A program made the translations under genes and the position numbers. This document shows positions 1 through 7,996 of a DNA stretch of 56,201 nucleotides, in pieces. Where the stretch lies: the NCBI GenBank assembly GCA_902493585.1, contig CABUPZ010000010.1:1-56201 (forward strand), read 5' to 3'. The first letter of the stretch is position 1. Every line of letters begins with the position of its first letter. Origin of the DNA: an uncultured Fusicatenibacter sp. Its GTDB lineage: Bacteria > Bacillota > Clostridia > Lachnospirales > Lachnospiraceae. Under the pieces are notes generated by a model. That model ran no database searches, was not told the origin of the DNA, and saw nothing but the letters and a program-made list of their open reading frames with translations.

Positions 1-178
1 ATTTCTTCTTATGGGGTGTAGCAAAAACTATATAATGTATTGGGGGGTTTTTACATTAATTATAGTACCATAGAGAAGGCAAAAAGTGTGCACAAATAGC
101 AGTTTTTTTTCAAACCTTTTCTAGCCAAATTAACGGCGCTTTTCCTCTGCTCATCCGATTTTTAATCTCATTTTGCAC

Positions 179-204
179 AAACAGCCCGGTTTCCCGGGCT
201 GTTT
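179..204 (-). terminator. Probable terminator downstream of ftsH
   Basis: An inverted repeat (CAGCCCGG, TTT, CCGGGCTG type) lies about 65 bases past the ftsH stop. Read on the minus strand, the hairpin is followed by a short TTTG stretch. The plus-strand reading also has TTTTG after the stem, so it could act in both directions. The remaining bases 1-178 are AT-rich and show no gene. Confidence 0.6.
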
Positions 205-268
205 TGTAGCATCCGCCAGTGATTTCTGAGCAAATCCGCTGTTGGATCTTCCATTTTTCAATTTTCTA

Positions 269-2129
269 TCATACCTCTGTCTGCTGATCCGGAAGTTTCG
301 CGCCTGCCGCTTCCTCATCGAAGATTTCTTCAAATTCGGCACGGGTCAGCTTCTCTTTTTCCAGCAGACGTGCCGCGCAGGTGTGAAGAACATAGGAATG
401 TTCCTCTATAAGTTTTTTCGCTCTCTCGTGACATTGCTCAATAATCTGTTTCACTTCCTCATCGATGGAAGCCGCAACGTTCTCACTGTAGCTCTTTGTA
501 TGTCCCCAGTCGCGTCCGATGAAGACTTCCTCGCTGTCGTTGTTGTATGCCACCAGACCCAGCCGCTCTGACATTCCGTACTGTGTCACCATCGCTCTCG
601 CCGTAGAGGTCGCCTGCTTGATATCCTGGGAGGCTCCCGTGGTGATATCGTCGAAGATCAGCTCTTCCGCAACGCGTCCGCCCAGGCAGACGGTGATGTA
701 CTGGAGCATCTTTCCTCTGGTGTTGAACATCTCGTCATTTTCCGGCTGCGGCATCGTGTATCCTGCCGCTCCCGGGCCTGTCGGTATGATGGAGATCGTG
801 TAAACCGCTTCCATCTCCGGCAGCACATGAAACAGGATTGCGTGTCCGGCTTCATGGTATGCAGTGATGCGTTTTTCCTTGTCGGAAATCACGCGGCTCT
901 TCTTCTCGGTGCCGATGCCGACTTTGATGAATGCCTGACGGATATCCTTCTGCATCACATAATTTCTTCCCTCTTTGGCGGAGATGATCGCCGCCTCGTT
1001 CAGCAGGTTCTCCAGCTGGGCTCCGGTAAATCCCGCCGTCGTCTGAGATCTGCTTCAGATCCACATCCTCACCCAGCGGCTTGTTCTTCGCATGGACATA
1101 CAGGATTTCCTCTCTTCCCTTTACGTCCGGAGGTCCGACTACGACGCGGCGGTCGAAACGTCCCGGGCGGAGGATCGCAGGATCCAGGATATCCACACGG
1201 TTGGTTGCAGCCATCACAATGATTCCTTCATTGACGCCAAAACCATCCATCTCTACCAGAAGCTGGTTCAGAGTCTGTTCTCTCTCATCGTGTCCGCCGC
1301 CCATACCGGTACCTCTGCGGCGTGCCACCGCGTCAATCTCATCGATGAAAATAATACACGGCGCGTGTGCCTTGCCTTCCGCAAACAGATCCCGGACACG
1401 GGATGCACCGACACCTACGAACATCTCCACAAAGTCCGAACCGGAAATACTGAAAAACGGCACTCCTGCCTCTCCCGCCACTGCTTTGGCAAGCAGGGTC
1501 TTACCGGTTCCCGGAGGTCCTACCAGCAGGACGCCTTTCGGAATCCTTGCTCCCACACGGGTGTATTTCTCCGGGGCTTTCAGGAAGTCCACGACTTCCT
1601 CCAGGTCTTCTTTCTCTTCTTCCAGACCTGCCACATCCCGGAACAGGACTTTCTTATCATTCTCTGTGGAAAGCCGCGCGTTACTCTTTCCGAAATTCAT
1701 CATCTTGTTGTTTCCGCCGCCGCTGGCGCCTGCCATCGTTCTCGACATCATCATGATGCCCAGCAGCAAAACAAGACCCGTCAGCAGAGGAGGCATCACG
1801 TACCGGACAAAAATATTTTCCTCTTCCATCGGCTGTACCGTATAGTTGATGTCTTCCTGCTCCAGCAGTTCCATGGTTTCATTGACATCCGTCACATTCA
1901 CGTAACTGGTGCTGCCATTCTGATCTTCCAGGGTCACCTGGCCGCTGGGAACCTCCTGGTTCTGATAAATCCGCGCTGACACTACCTCACCGCTGTCCAG
2001 CATGTCCCGGAACGCCTGGTAGCTCAGAGAACTTCCACGTTCCATGGAATTCAGCATATAAAACAGCAGCAGCACGATTAAGATGACCGGGACAAAGTAG
2101 AACCCGGTTCCATTACGCTGTTTATTCAA
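269..2129 (-). pseudogene. ftsH: ATP-dependent zinc metalloprotease FtsH, interrupted by a frameshift
   Basis: FtsH is a membrane-anchored AAA+ protease that degrades unassembled and regulatory membrane proteins. The first frame (from 2129) has two membrane segments (about residues 10-26 and 111-128), Walker A GPPGTGKT (204-211), Walker B IIFIDEID (259-266) and the second region of homology (DPAILRPGRFDRR). Near 1041-1050 the frame breaks after DLKQIS; the correct continuation (QTTAGFTGAQLENLLNE) lies in another frame and runs to 269 with the zinc motif HEAGH and a normal C-terminus. Joined, the protein would be about 620 residues, the usual FtsH length. The break fits loss of two bases or gain of one. 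As written, the first frame makes a 425-residue protein with an ATPase but no protease. An assembly error is a real alternative because everything else is intact. It is the last gene of the conserved tilS-hpt-ftsH series. Confidence 0.9.
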
Positions 2130-2174
2130 TTTTCTTCTCTCTCCTGTATCATTTTTAGTAACGATTCAACATTT

Positions 2175-2702
2175 CTATTCTTCGAACTCTACCACTCCAA
2201 TAAACGGAAGATTCCTGTACTTCTGCGCATAGTCCAGCCCGTAGCCTACCACAAACTCATCCGGGATGTTGAAGCAGGTATAATCCACCTTCACATCCTT
2301 GACACGGCGTTCCGGCTTGTCCAGAAGCGTGCAGAGACGCATGGAGTTTGGATTGCGCTTTTTCAGGATGTCCATCAGATAATAGAGTGTCCGTCCGGAG
2401 TCGATAATATCCTCAACAATGATGACGTCCTTTCCCTCCAGCGGCTGGTCCAGATCCTTGACGATCTTCACAACTCCACTGGACTTGGTGTCGTCCCCAT
2501 AGCTGGATACTGACATAAAATCAAGGCTTACCGGAACATGGATCCTTTTCGCCAGTTCACACATAAAGAACACGCCGCCCTTCAGGACACAGATCAGATG
2601 TACTTCCTTCCCGGCGTAATCTTTGTTGATCTGTTCTCCGATTTCCTGAATCCGTCTGTCTACTTCCTCTTCACTGAGCAGAACACGAATCTTTTCACTC
2701 AT
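2175..2702 (-). CDS. hpt: Hypoxanthine phosphoribosyltransferase
   Basis: This cytosolic purine-salvage enzyme joins hypoxanthine or guanine to PRPP to make IMP or GMP. The 175-residue protein has the PRPP-binding signature VEDIIDSGRT at about residues 96-105, the LKGG loop near 40-43, and a C-terminal region typical of the bacterial HPRT family. Its start codon overlaps the last 8 bases of tilS, and its ribosome-binding site (GGAGG) lies inside the tilS end, so translation is probably coupled. The order tilS-hpt-ftsH is the same as in Bacillus subtilis. Confidence 0.95.
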   Translation of the reverse strand: MSEKIRVLLSEEEVDRRIQEIGEQINKDYAGKEVHLICVLKGGVFFMCELAKRIHVPVSLDFMSVSSYGDDTKSSGVVKIVKDLDQPLEGKDVIIVEDIIDSGRTLYYLMDILKKRNPNSMRLCTLLDKPERRVKDVKVDYTCFNIPDEFVVGYGLDYAQKYRNLPFIGVVEFEE

Positions 2703-4203
2703 TTGTATATCCTCCTGATACTTCTAACTGTATAATCTTTTCTGCATCTTCTCTCACCCGGTACCGTTCACTGATCCGGTATCCGACGACCCAGACGATT
2801 TCCTGTCCGTCTGCCGCCAGCAGGATGGAATCTCTCTGCTCTCTTGGTATTTTCGCGTCGATCATATAATCCTTCAGCTTTTTCCTGCTCCCATCCGCCC
2901 GGACTGTGAGAAAGTCGCCGCTCCTTCGCGTACGAAGCACAAGACCATCTCTTATTCTAGCATAATTAAAGCATTTCGTATACTTCTTTTCCGAAATTCT
3001 TTTAAAATTCGCTCCCTGCCATTGTCCGGACTGCCCGGCTTCCAAAGACTCTGTTTGTGGAAATGACGCCCTGATTTGAAACTCCTTCCAGTGATAAATC
3101 CCTTCCCCGGGAATTTCAATACCGTTGCAATTTTTCTCCGCTCCGTCTCCGCCTGTCCGTTTTCCGTTCTTCGCTTTTTCTGCCTTCTCTGCCGCGGGCA
3201 CACTTTTTTCTTTCCGGAGCACATTTCCGTCAGAACTACGGAGTACGATCCCGTCATAGCCGCGGACCGCCTCCAGTCCATAAGGCAGGCACACTCGTTT
3301 CCCCACCTGCTTTTCAAAAAGATCCAGGACACTTTCCAGATGCTCCCGTCCAAGATCCTTTCTCTGACCGGCAAGCTGTTCCAGACAATCCCGCACCACA
3401 TAACGCTGGAGAATCTTTGCTTCCTTTGCCAGACGTTCCTGCAGTTCCAGCCCGCCTTCTCTGCGGACACAGCAGCTCCGGAACAGCTTCTCCGCCTCAG
3501 CGCAAAAATACTCTTCCGCCTCCAGAAGCTCCAGTGAAGTCTCCGCCATATGTGCCACAGAGCGCTCGTTGACCTGCCGCTCCAGATAAGGGATCACATG
3601 ATGACGGATCCCGTTTCTCGTATAGTCATCCGCCTGATTGGTGCTGTCGTCGCACCACACAATTTTACGGCGCTCCAGTTCCTTTTCAATCTCCGTCCGT
3701 TCCAGGCAGAGCAGCGGCCGGATAAAATTTCCCCGCACAGGACGCAGGGATGCCAGGCCGGCAAGGGAGGTGCCTCTCGCCAGATGATGGATCATCGTCT
3801 CCGCCAGGTCGTTCCGGTGATGCGCCAGAGCTATTCTGGTTCCGCCGTGCGCCTCCATACACTCCCGGAAGACCCTTCTGCGTTCCATCCGTCCTGCTTC
3901 TTCCAGGCTCAGATGTTCTTTCCGCGCAACCTCTTCTACCGGGCAGGAATACAGAAAGAACGGGATCTTCCGCTCTGCGCAGAAGGCTTCCGCAAATGCG
4001 GCATCCCGGTCCGCCTCCTCTCCCCGGAGATTATGGTGGACGTGCACCGCCTGTACCTGAAATCCATCCTTCTTCGCCAGTTCCCGCAGAAATTCCAGAA
4101 GCAGCACCGAATCCGCTCCACCGGAAAATCCTGTCAGAACCACGTCGCCCGGCGCGATCATCTGATACTGCCGGATAAATTCCGCTACCCTGTCAATTAC
4201 CAC
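2695..4203 (-). CDS. tilS: tRNA(Ile)-lysidine synthetase
   Basis: TilS uses ATP to attach lysine to C34 of the CAU-anticodon tRNA-Ile, which changes it to read AUA. The 502-residue protein has the N-type ATP-pyrophosphatase loop SGGADS at residues 27-32, followed by the HVHHNLRG region and a C-terminal substrate-binding domain. A Lys/Glu/Ala-rich linker near residues 330-355 (EKSVPAAEKAEKAKNGKRTG) separates the catalytic part from the C-terminal domain and is probably disordered. The start is GTG at 4203, chosen for the GGAGGAGG site 7 bases upstream. It is followed by hpt with an 8-base overlap. Confidence 0.94.
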   Translation of the reverse strand: MVIDRVAEFIRQYQMIAPGDVVLTGFSGGADSVLLLEFLRELAKKDGFQVQAVHVHHNLRGEEADRDAAFAEAFCAERKIPFFLYSCPVEEVARKEHLSLEEAGRMERRRVFRECMEAHGGTRIALAHHRNDLAETMIHHLARGTSLAGLASLRPVRGNFIRPLLCLERTEIEKELERRKIVWCDDSTNQADDYTRNGIRHHVIPYLERQVNERSVAHMAETSLELLEAEEYFCAEAEKLFRSCCVRREGGLELQERLAKEAKILQRYVVRDCLEQLAGQRKDLGREHLESVLDLFEKQVGKRVCLPYGLEAVRGYDGIVLRSSDGNVLRKEKSVPAAEKAEKAKNGKRTGGDGAEKNCNGIEIPGEGIYHWKEFQIRASFPQTESLEAGQSGQWQGANFKRISEKKYTKCFNYARIRDGLVLRTRRSGDFLTVRADGSRKKLKDYMIDAKIPREQRDSILLAADGQEIVWVVGYRISERYRVREDAEKIIQLEVSGGYTNE

Positions 4204-4271
4204 CGGTCAACCTCCTCCTTTGTAATCTTACCTTTCTATTATAACCGTTTTCCTATGTAACCGATCACTTT

Positions 4272-5756
4272 CTATTTTCTCCAGATACGCGCCGCCAGCA
4301 CCGTCATATCGTCTTTCGCGCGATACCCGCCGAGACGCAGGACATGCTCCAGCAGCTCCCTGGCAAATTCTTTCGGCTCCTGGGCCGAGATTTCCAGGAT
4401 CAGCTCTTTCATCACTTCTTCCTCCCGCCCGAATTCCAGCGCGTCCAGCACCCCGTCGGTCACCATGATCAGGTAATCTCCGTCGTATAGTTTTCTGGAA
4501 GCCGTATCGAAATCCATCTGCTGCATCAGCCCTGCCGCCAGGCTGGTGGAGACAATGCTTTCCACCCAGGTGTCCCGTCGGATAAAAGTCGCCGCGGCGC
4601 CCGCTTTCAAAAAGCTGCACACTCCACTGTAAAGGTCAATGGAACAGAGATCCACGGTGGAAAACATTCCGTCGCCCCTCTGGAGCACCAGCGCGGAATT
4701 GATCATCCTCGCCGCTGTCTCCCTGGAAAACCCGGACCGCAGGAACTGTTCAAACAGCTCCACAACCGTCTCGCTCTCCCGGTTGGCGGCGAGACCGGAA
4801 CCCATGCCGTCAGAAAGACAGAGGATAAAACGCCCGTCCTCACAGATGCAGCCATAATTATCCCCGGAAATGCTCTCATCATCCTTCGTCACCCGCGCCG
4901 ATCCGTGCAGCACCTGGAATCCTGTGTCTTCCATAAACAAAACCGTCTGCAATTCCTGATTCAGCACTGCGGCGCCGTCCCGCACCGCCACCATTCTGGC
5001 GTCACACAGCTCCGACAGAAGTTCGGCGATCCGGTGCAGGGTCATCTGGCATCCCTTTTTTGCCCGCATGGTCATATAGATCTGCAGATGCTCCTGGGGC
5101 TTTTCCTGCAGCCACATTTTCTGGACAATGACTCCGCTCCTGCGAAGCTTCTTTTTCACTTTTTCTTCCAGTTCCTCAGGCACACTGTTCAGGCTGTAAA
5201 TGTCCTGGGCGGTGTTGTTCATGATCCTCGCCACCTCATTCAGCTGCTCCGCCACCGCCAGCCGGTTTTCAATCAGCTTGTTGTTCCAGATCATGTTCTG
5301 CCGGACTTTTGCGTATTCCGTGTACAGCAGTTCCAGAAAACGCGCGCCGCTCAGGCAGTGGGAAATCCAGTCGCTTTTTGCCAGATCCTGCTGCTGTTCG
5401 TCACCTGAGGCGAAAGCTTCCAGAATCTCCATACACTGCTGCGTCGTCAGATGGTAGTATTGTTCCCAGCACCAGGAAGCCTTCGGGCATCGTTCACACA
5501 GTTTTTCTCTCTGACCGTCCAGGATCTGCTCCACCTGATCCCTGGTCAGATGTTCTCTTTTGCGCGGCATACGGTAAAAAGTGTCCGCCAGAGACTGAAA
5601 CGAATCCGCATACCGTTCCATCCGCACCTTCTGCGGATGGTTGTCGTAGACCGCCACTTCCCGCCTGCTCTTTCTGGCCTCAAAAACAGTTTTTGCCATG
5701 TCCCTGACAACCAGCACCAGGCCGATCATGAACATGGCAACTACCCATTCCGGCAT
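4272..5756 (-). CDS. spoIIE: Stage II sporulation protein E, short form (PP2C-type phosphatase)
   Basis: SpoIIE dephosphorylates SpoIIAA and so activates sigma-F in the forespore. The C-terminal half shows the PP2C signatures SGDN, SDGMGSG (about residues 315-321), KAGAA, VTDGV and the final DDMTVL. The middle part has a cysteine cluster (CERCPKASWCW) and a helical region. Bacillus SpoIIE has about 827 residues with ten membrane spans; this one has 494, with a single hydrophobic segment at the N-terminus. The start at 5756 is preferred over ATG 5780 because AGGGGAG lies 8 bases before it, whereas 5780 has only a weak site. A promoter with 0A boxes lies upstream (separate entry). It could be a lineage-specific short SpoIIE or a SpoIIE paralogue, but its place next to divIC and tilS favours true SpoIIE. 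Confidence 0.85.
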   Translation of the reverse strand: MPEWVVAMFMIGLVLVVRDMAKTVFEARKSRREVAVYDNHPQKVRMERYADSFQSLADTFYRMPRKREHLTRDQVEQILDGQREKLCERCPKASWCWEQYYHLTTQQCMEILEAFASGDEQQQDLAKSDWISHCLSGARFLELLYTEYAKVRQNMIWNNKLIENRLAVAEQLNEVARIMNNTAQDIYSLNSVPEELEEKVKKKLRRSGVIVQKMWLQEKPQEHLQIYMTMRAKKGCQMTLHRIAELLSELCDARMVAVRDGAAVLNQELQTVLFMEDTGFQVLHGSARVTKDDESISGDNYGCICEDGRFILCLSDGMGSGLAANRESETVVELFEQFLRSGFSRETAARMINSALVLQRGDGMFSTVDLCSIDLYSGVCSFLKAGAAATFIRRDTWVESIVSTSLAAGLMQQMDFDTASRKLYDGDYLIMVTDGVLDALEFGREEEVMKELILEISAQEPKEFARELLEHVLRLGGYRAKDDMTVLAARIWRK

Positions 5757-5796
5757 TTCAACAACTCCCCTTTCCCACATTCTTTCTCAAGGGAGT

Positions 5797-5862
5797 ATTA
5801 TAACCGTTTTCTCTATAAAACTATGTCGAAAGCAGGACAGGCGCCGGAAAAACTTTTCGTCA
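5797..5862 (-). promoter_or_regulatory. Spo0A-type spoIIE promoter with two 0A boxes and a 21-bp spacer
   Basis: On the minus strand a perfect -10 TATAAT (5797-5802) is preceded by TCGACA (5824-5829) at a spacing of 21 bp. The -35-like element is part of TTCGACA, the complement of the 0A box TGTCGAA (5824-5830). A second 0A-type box, TGACGAA, lies at 5856-5862. Spo0A-activated sigma-A promoters of Bacillus spoIIE and spoIIG are known for 21-22-bp spacers with 0A boxes at or above the -35. The match here is seen in the sequence; its use by Spo0A is inferred. Confidence 0.72.
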
Positions 5863-5925
5863 AAATCCCCGAACGTGTCCGTCTCCATGCAACCGTTCCG
5901 TCCGCCGCACCGTCATGCCCCAAAA

Positions 5926-6246
5926 CTATTGTTCCCGGAACAGGATCTCATTTTCCTTCAGCAGTCCCAGTTTTTCCCTGGCAATCTTTTCTATGTACTC
6001 ATCGCTCTGCATATACTGCTCCAGCTCCTGGATCTCTTCCGTTCTCCTGGTTTCATCCTCCAGCTGCTGCTCCAGCGTACTTTCTTTCAGACTGTTCTGC
6101 TGGATCTGCTGGTTCAGCGCATTGCCCCGCACCGTCACTGTGATCCCCATGGAACCTACGATCAATCCCATCACGAGCAGCGCCCTCTTTTCCCGGCCGC
6201 GCATTCTCCTGGCTCTCTTACGGGAGCTTTTTTTCTTATTACTCAT
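5926..6246 (-). CDS. divIC: Septum formation initiator, DivIC/FtsB family
   Basis: This is a small bitopic division protein that works with FtsL and DivIB at the septum. The 106 residues comprise a very basic cytoplasmic N-terminus (KKKSSRKRARRMRGREKR), one membrane segment (about 22-40), a coiled coil (about 44-85) and the typical closing motif EYIEKIAREKLGLLKENEI. It overlaps the end of yabQ by 8 bases and precedes spoIIE, the same order as Bacillus yabP-yabQ-divIC-(yabR)-spoIIE. Confidence 0.92.
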   Translation of the reverse strand: MSNKKKSSRKRARRMRGREKRALLVMGLIVGSMGITVTVRGNALNQQIQQNSLKESTLEQQLEDETRRTEEIQELEQYMQSDEYIEKIAREKLGLLKENEILFREQ

Positions 6247-6766
6247 ACTTTTTCCCCTCCGGAACCCCTGCTTTGATCTTCTGCCTCGTTCTTCTGCTTC
6301 TTTTTACCGTTCGTTCTGTCCTTTTTTCTTTTCCTTTCCTTCGAATTTCAGGATGTAAAGGACAATATAGTCTTATTCTACATTTCTCCAGTTTAAATTT
6401 CAACCTTTTTCTCAGGTTTTTCAGTGCTTTTCTTGGAATATTCAGGATTCTCCCGATGATTTTCAGCACTTTTGTACCAAACCTGACATAAATCGGGCTC
6501 AGAGAGTATTTCCACGCCAAAGCGCCCAGGAACATTCCCACAAAAAGATACGCTCTCAGGCTTCCGCTGCTGACCGTATAAAAGTACCGGAAACTGTAAA
6601 GAGCTGCAAAGATCCAGAACAGCAGATCCCGAAGATCCACCGCCACCCGCCCACTCTTTCTCGCCAGCCGCCAGATGGTCAGACAGTCATAGACCCACAC
6701 AAGCACCGCGCCATGAAAAAACGCCCGGGCAAACGCGGTCAGCTCATGGCTCATATACTGGCTCAT
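6239..6766 (-). CDS. yabQ: Spore cortex biosynthesis protein YabQ
   Basis: YabQ is a mother-cell membrane protein needed for the spore cortex. The 175 residues show several hydrophobic segments in the first 100 positions (FARAFFHGAVLVWVYDCL, LLFWIFAALYSFRYFY, YLFVGMFLGALAW), followed by a long Lys/Arg-rich tail. That layout fits the family. The start codon lies 1 base after the yabP stop with no clear ribosome-binding site, so translation is probably coupled to yabP. Its place between yabP and divIC supports the call. Confidence 0.88.
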   Translation of the reverse strand: MSQYMSHELTAFARAFFHGAVLVWVYDCLTIWRLARKSGRVAVDLRDLLFWIFAALYSFRYFYTVSSGSLRAYLFVGMFLGALAWKYSLSPIYVRFGTKVLKIIGRILNIPRKALKNLRKRLKFKLEKCRIRLYCPLHPEIRRKGKEKRTERTVKRSRRTRQKIKAGVPEGKKYE

Positions 6767-6767
6767 T

Positions 6768-7049
6768 TCAGCGGAACAGTCGCGCCAGAAGCGCCTTGTC
6801 CTTCTGATTTTTTCTTCCGGAGTCGGAATAGATCAGACTGTCGATCTGCCCTTCTACATCGACCTCTCCCTCCTCCAGACAGAGCCGGCTCACATGCAGC
6901 CCCTTTCCGCGGATGGTCAGCATGCCCGCCGTTGTCGCCAGCAGGATCTCATGGTCGTCAAAACTATATACATCGGAAATCCCCGTCATCTTCCCCTGCG
7001 CCCGGTCCTGAAACTTCAGCTCATGTGATCTTGCAGTTCCCGGTTCCAT
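6768..7049 (-). CDS. yabP: Sporulation protein YabP
   Basis: YabP is a small sporulation protein (YabP/YqfC family) made in the mother cell under sigma-E in Bacillus. The 93 residues contain the family core SHELKFQDR..., VYSFDDHEILLATTAGMLTIRGKGLHV and a VEGQIDSLIYSD-type end. The start at 7049 is supported by AGGGAGGG at 7059-7066, 9 bases upstream. That site forms the 3' arm of the terminator hairpin of the preceding gene, so its access probably depends on where transcription starts (see the regulatory entry at 7051-7112). Confidence 0.9.
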   Translation of the reverse strand: MEPGTARSHELKFQDRAQGKMTGISDVYSFDDHEILLATTAGMLTIRGKGLHVSRLCLEEGEVDVEGQIDSLIYSDSGRKNQKDKALLARLFR

Positions 7050-7050
7050 A

Positions 7051-7112
7051 CAAAAAAGCCCTCCCTATAATGGTCTGTGTTCCATTATATGAAAGGGCTT
7101 TTTCTTTTATAC
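7051..7112 (-). promoter_or_regulatory. Terminator of rqcP with a sigma-E-like yabP promoter inside it
   Basis: On the minus strand AAGCCCT...AGGGCTT (7 bp) encloses TATAATGG...CCATTATA (8 bp) and is followed by TTTTTTG: an intrinsic terminator directly after the rqcP stop. The same bases hold GTATAAA (7106-7112), 14 bases, then CATATAAT (7084-7091), close to the sigma-E consensus with CATACAAT-type -10. Expected starts near 7075-7078 lie in the hairpin loop. Such transcripts lack the 5' arms, so the AGGGAGGG yabP site (7059-7066) would be free, while read-through from rqcP would fold and terminate. The elements are seen; the mechanism is inference. Confidence 0.65.
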
Positions 7113-7351
7113 TACAGGTAACGGTACAGTTCCTGTGCTTCTTCTTTTTTTACGGTCTCCTGTACATTCAGGACTTCCACCTTGACAGCCTTGCTGCCGA
7201 ACTGGATTTCCAGAACATCACCGGCCTTTACCTGTGCCGACGCTTTCGCCGGTCGGTCATTGATCAGCACACGCCCTGCGTCGCATGCCTCGTTTGCCAC
7301 CGTGCGGCGCTTGATCAGCCTGGAAACCTTTAAAAATTTATCTAATCTCAT
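7112..7351 (-). CDS. rqcP: S4-domain RNA-binding protein, RqcP/HslR family
   Basis: This 79-residue S4-fold protein (MRLDKFLKVSRLIKRRTVANEACDAG... then GRVLINDRPAKAS) matches the HslR/YabO family, whose Bacillus member RqcP takes part in ribosome-associated quality control with RqcH by binding 50S-peptidyl-tRNA complexes. It follows hup after 10 bases and is probably in one transcript with it. In Bacillus the homologue also sits just before yabP. The specific role here is by family and position. Confidence 0.9.
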   Translation of the reverse strand: MRLDKFLKVSRLIKRRTVANEACDAGRVLINDRPAKASAQVKAGDVLEIQFGSKAVKVEVLNVQETVKKEEAQELYRYL

Positions 7352-7361
7352 AAATCTTTAA

Positions 7362-7634
7362 TTAGTTCATCATATCCTTTAAAGCTTTTCCTGCTTTGAA
7401 TTTCGGAGTCTTGGAAGCTTTGATCTGCATGGTCTCGCCAGTCTGCGGATTTCTTCCTTCTCTAGCTGCTCTCTCGGAAACTTCGAAGGTACCAAAGCCT
7501 ACCAGCTGAACTTTCTCACCTTTCTTTAATTCTTCAGCTACAACATCGATAAATGCCTTTAATGCTGCCTCTACATCCTTCTTGGATAAATTGGTCTGTT
7601 CAGCCATAGCTGCAACTAATTCTGTTTTGTTCAT
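7362..7634 (-). CDS. hup: HU family DNA-binding protein
   Basis: HU bends and compacts DNA as a homodimer. The 90 residues start MNKTELVAAMAEQTNLSKKDVEAALKAF and contain the signature GFGTFEVSERAAREGRNPQTGE with the DNA-binding arm (about 46-75). The start at 7634 is chosen because AGGAGG lies upstream with normal spacing and it gives the usual 90-residue length; an upstream in-frame ATG at 7703 would add a 23-residue tail without a ribosome-binding site. It is transcribed from a consensus promoter about 230 bases upstream. Confidence 0.95.
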   Translation of the reverse strand: MNKTELVAAMAEQTNLSKKDVEAALKAFIDVVAEELKKGEKVQLVGFGTFEVSERAAREGRNPQTGETMQIKASKTPKFKAGKALKDMMN

Positions 7635-7866
7635 GAGTATAATTCCTCCTGTGTTTTCTTTCTTACGATTGTTTTCCAGCCGCCGGTTTCTTCTTCCTGA
7701 CAAAATCCCGGGTTACGATTTTTTCCGGACTATGCGGCCGATCTCAAAACCAGTACCATCCATTTGAAAAATCTTACTGTTTCTATCGGATGTGACTAGT
7801 ATTAACATTCGGACTGCACTTATACTTGCAGACACCGTAAATACGTTAAGAATAACTCTCTCCATA

Positions 7867-7895
7867 TTTATATACCTAACGCATCTGTTTGTCAA
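7867..7895 (-). promoter_or_regulatory. Sigma-A promoter of hup-rqcP; long leader
   Basis: TTGACA (7890-7895), a 17-bp spacer and TATAAA (7867-7872) form a near-consensus promoter pointing at hup. The transcript would have an untranslated leader of about 225 bases (7635-7860). A short open frame beginning just after the -10 (MERVILNVFTV...) lacks a ribosome-binding site, so I do not call it. I see no recognisable riboswitch in the leader. Confidence 0.75.
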
Positions 7896-7996
7896 GAAAA
7901 ATACACATTTACGAGACATTTTTGTTAGATTTTCTTACGATTTACTGCCTCTGTCCAACGAAGTGTTTTCGTGCGGTATGAAACCAAAATCCAGAA

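Noticed and set aside
205..225. GCATCCGCC near the ftsH terminator as a piece of the MITE
   Set aside because: Only nine bases match and neither the GTAAC end nor the second arm is present.
7713..7919. 68-residue open frame upstream of hup
   Set aside because: It begins before and overlaps the hup promoter, has no ribosome-binding site and no recognisable family; an internal ATG lies only a few bases after the -10.
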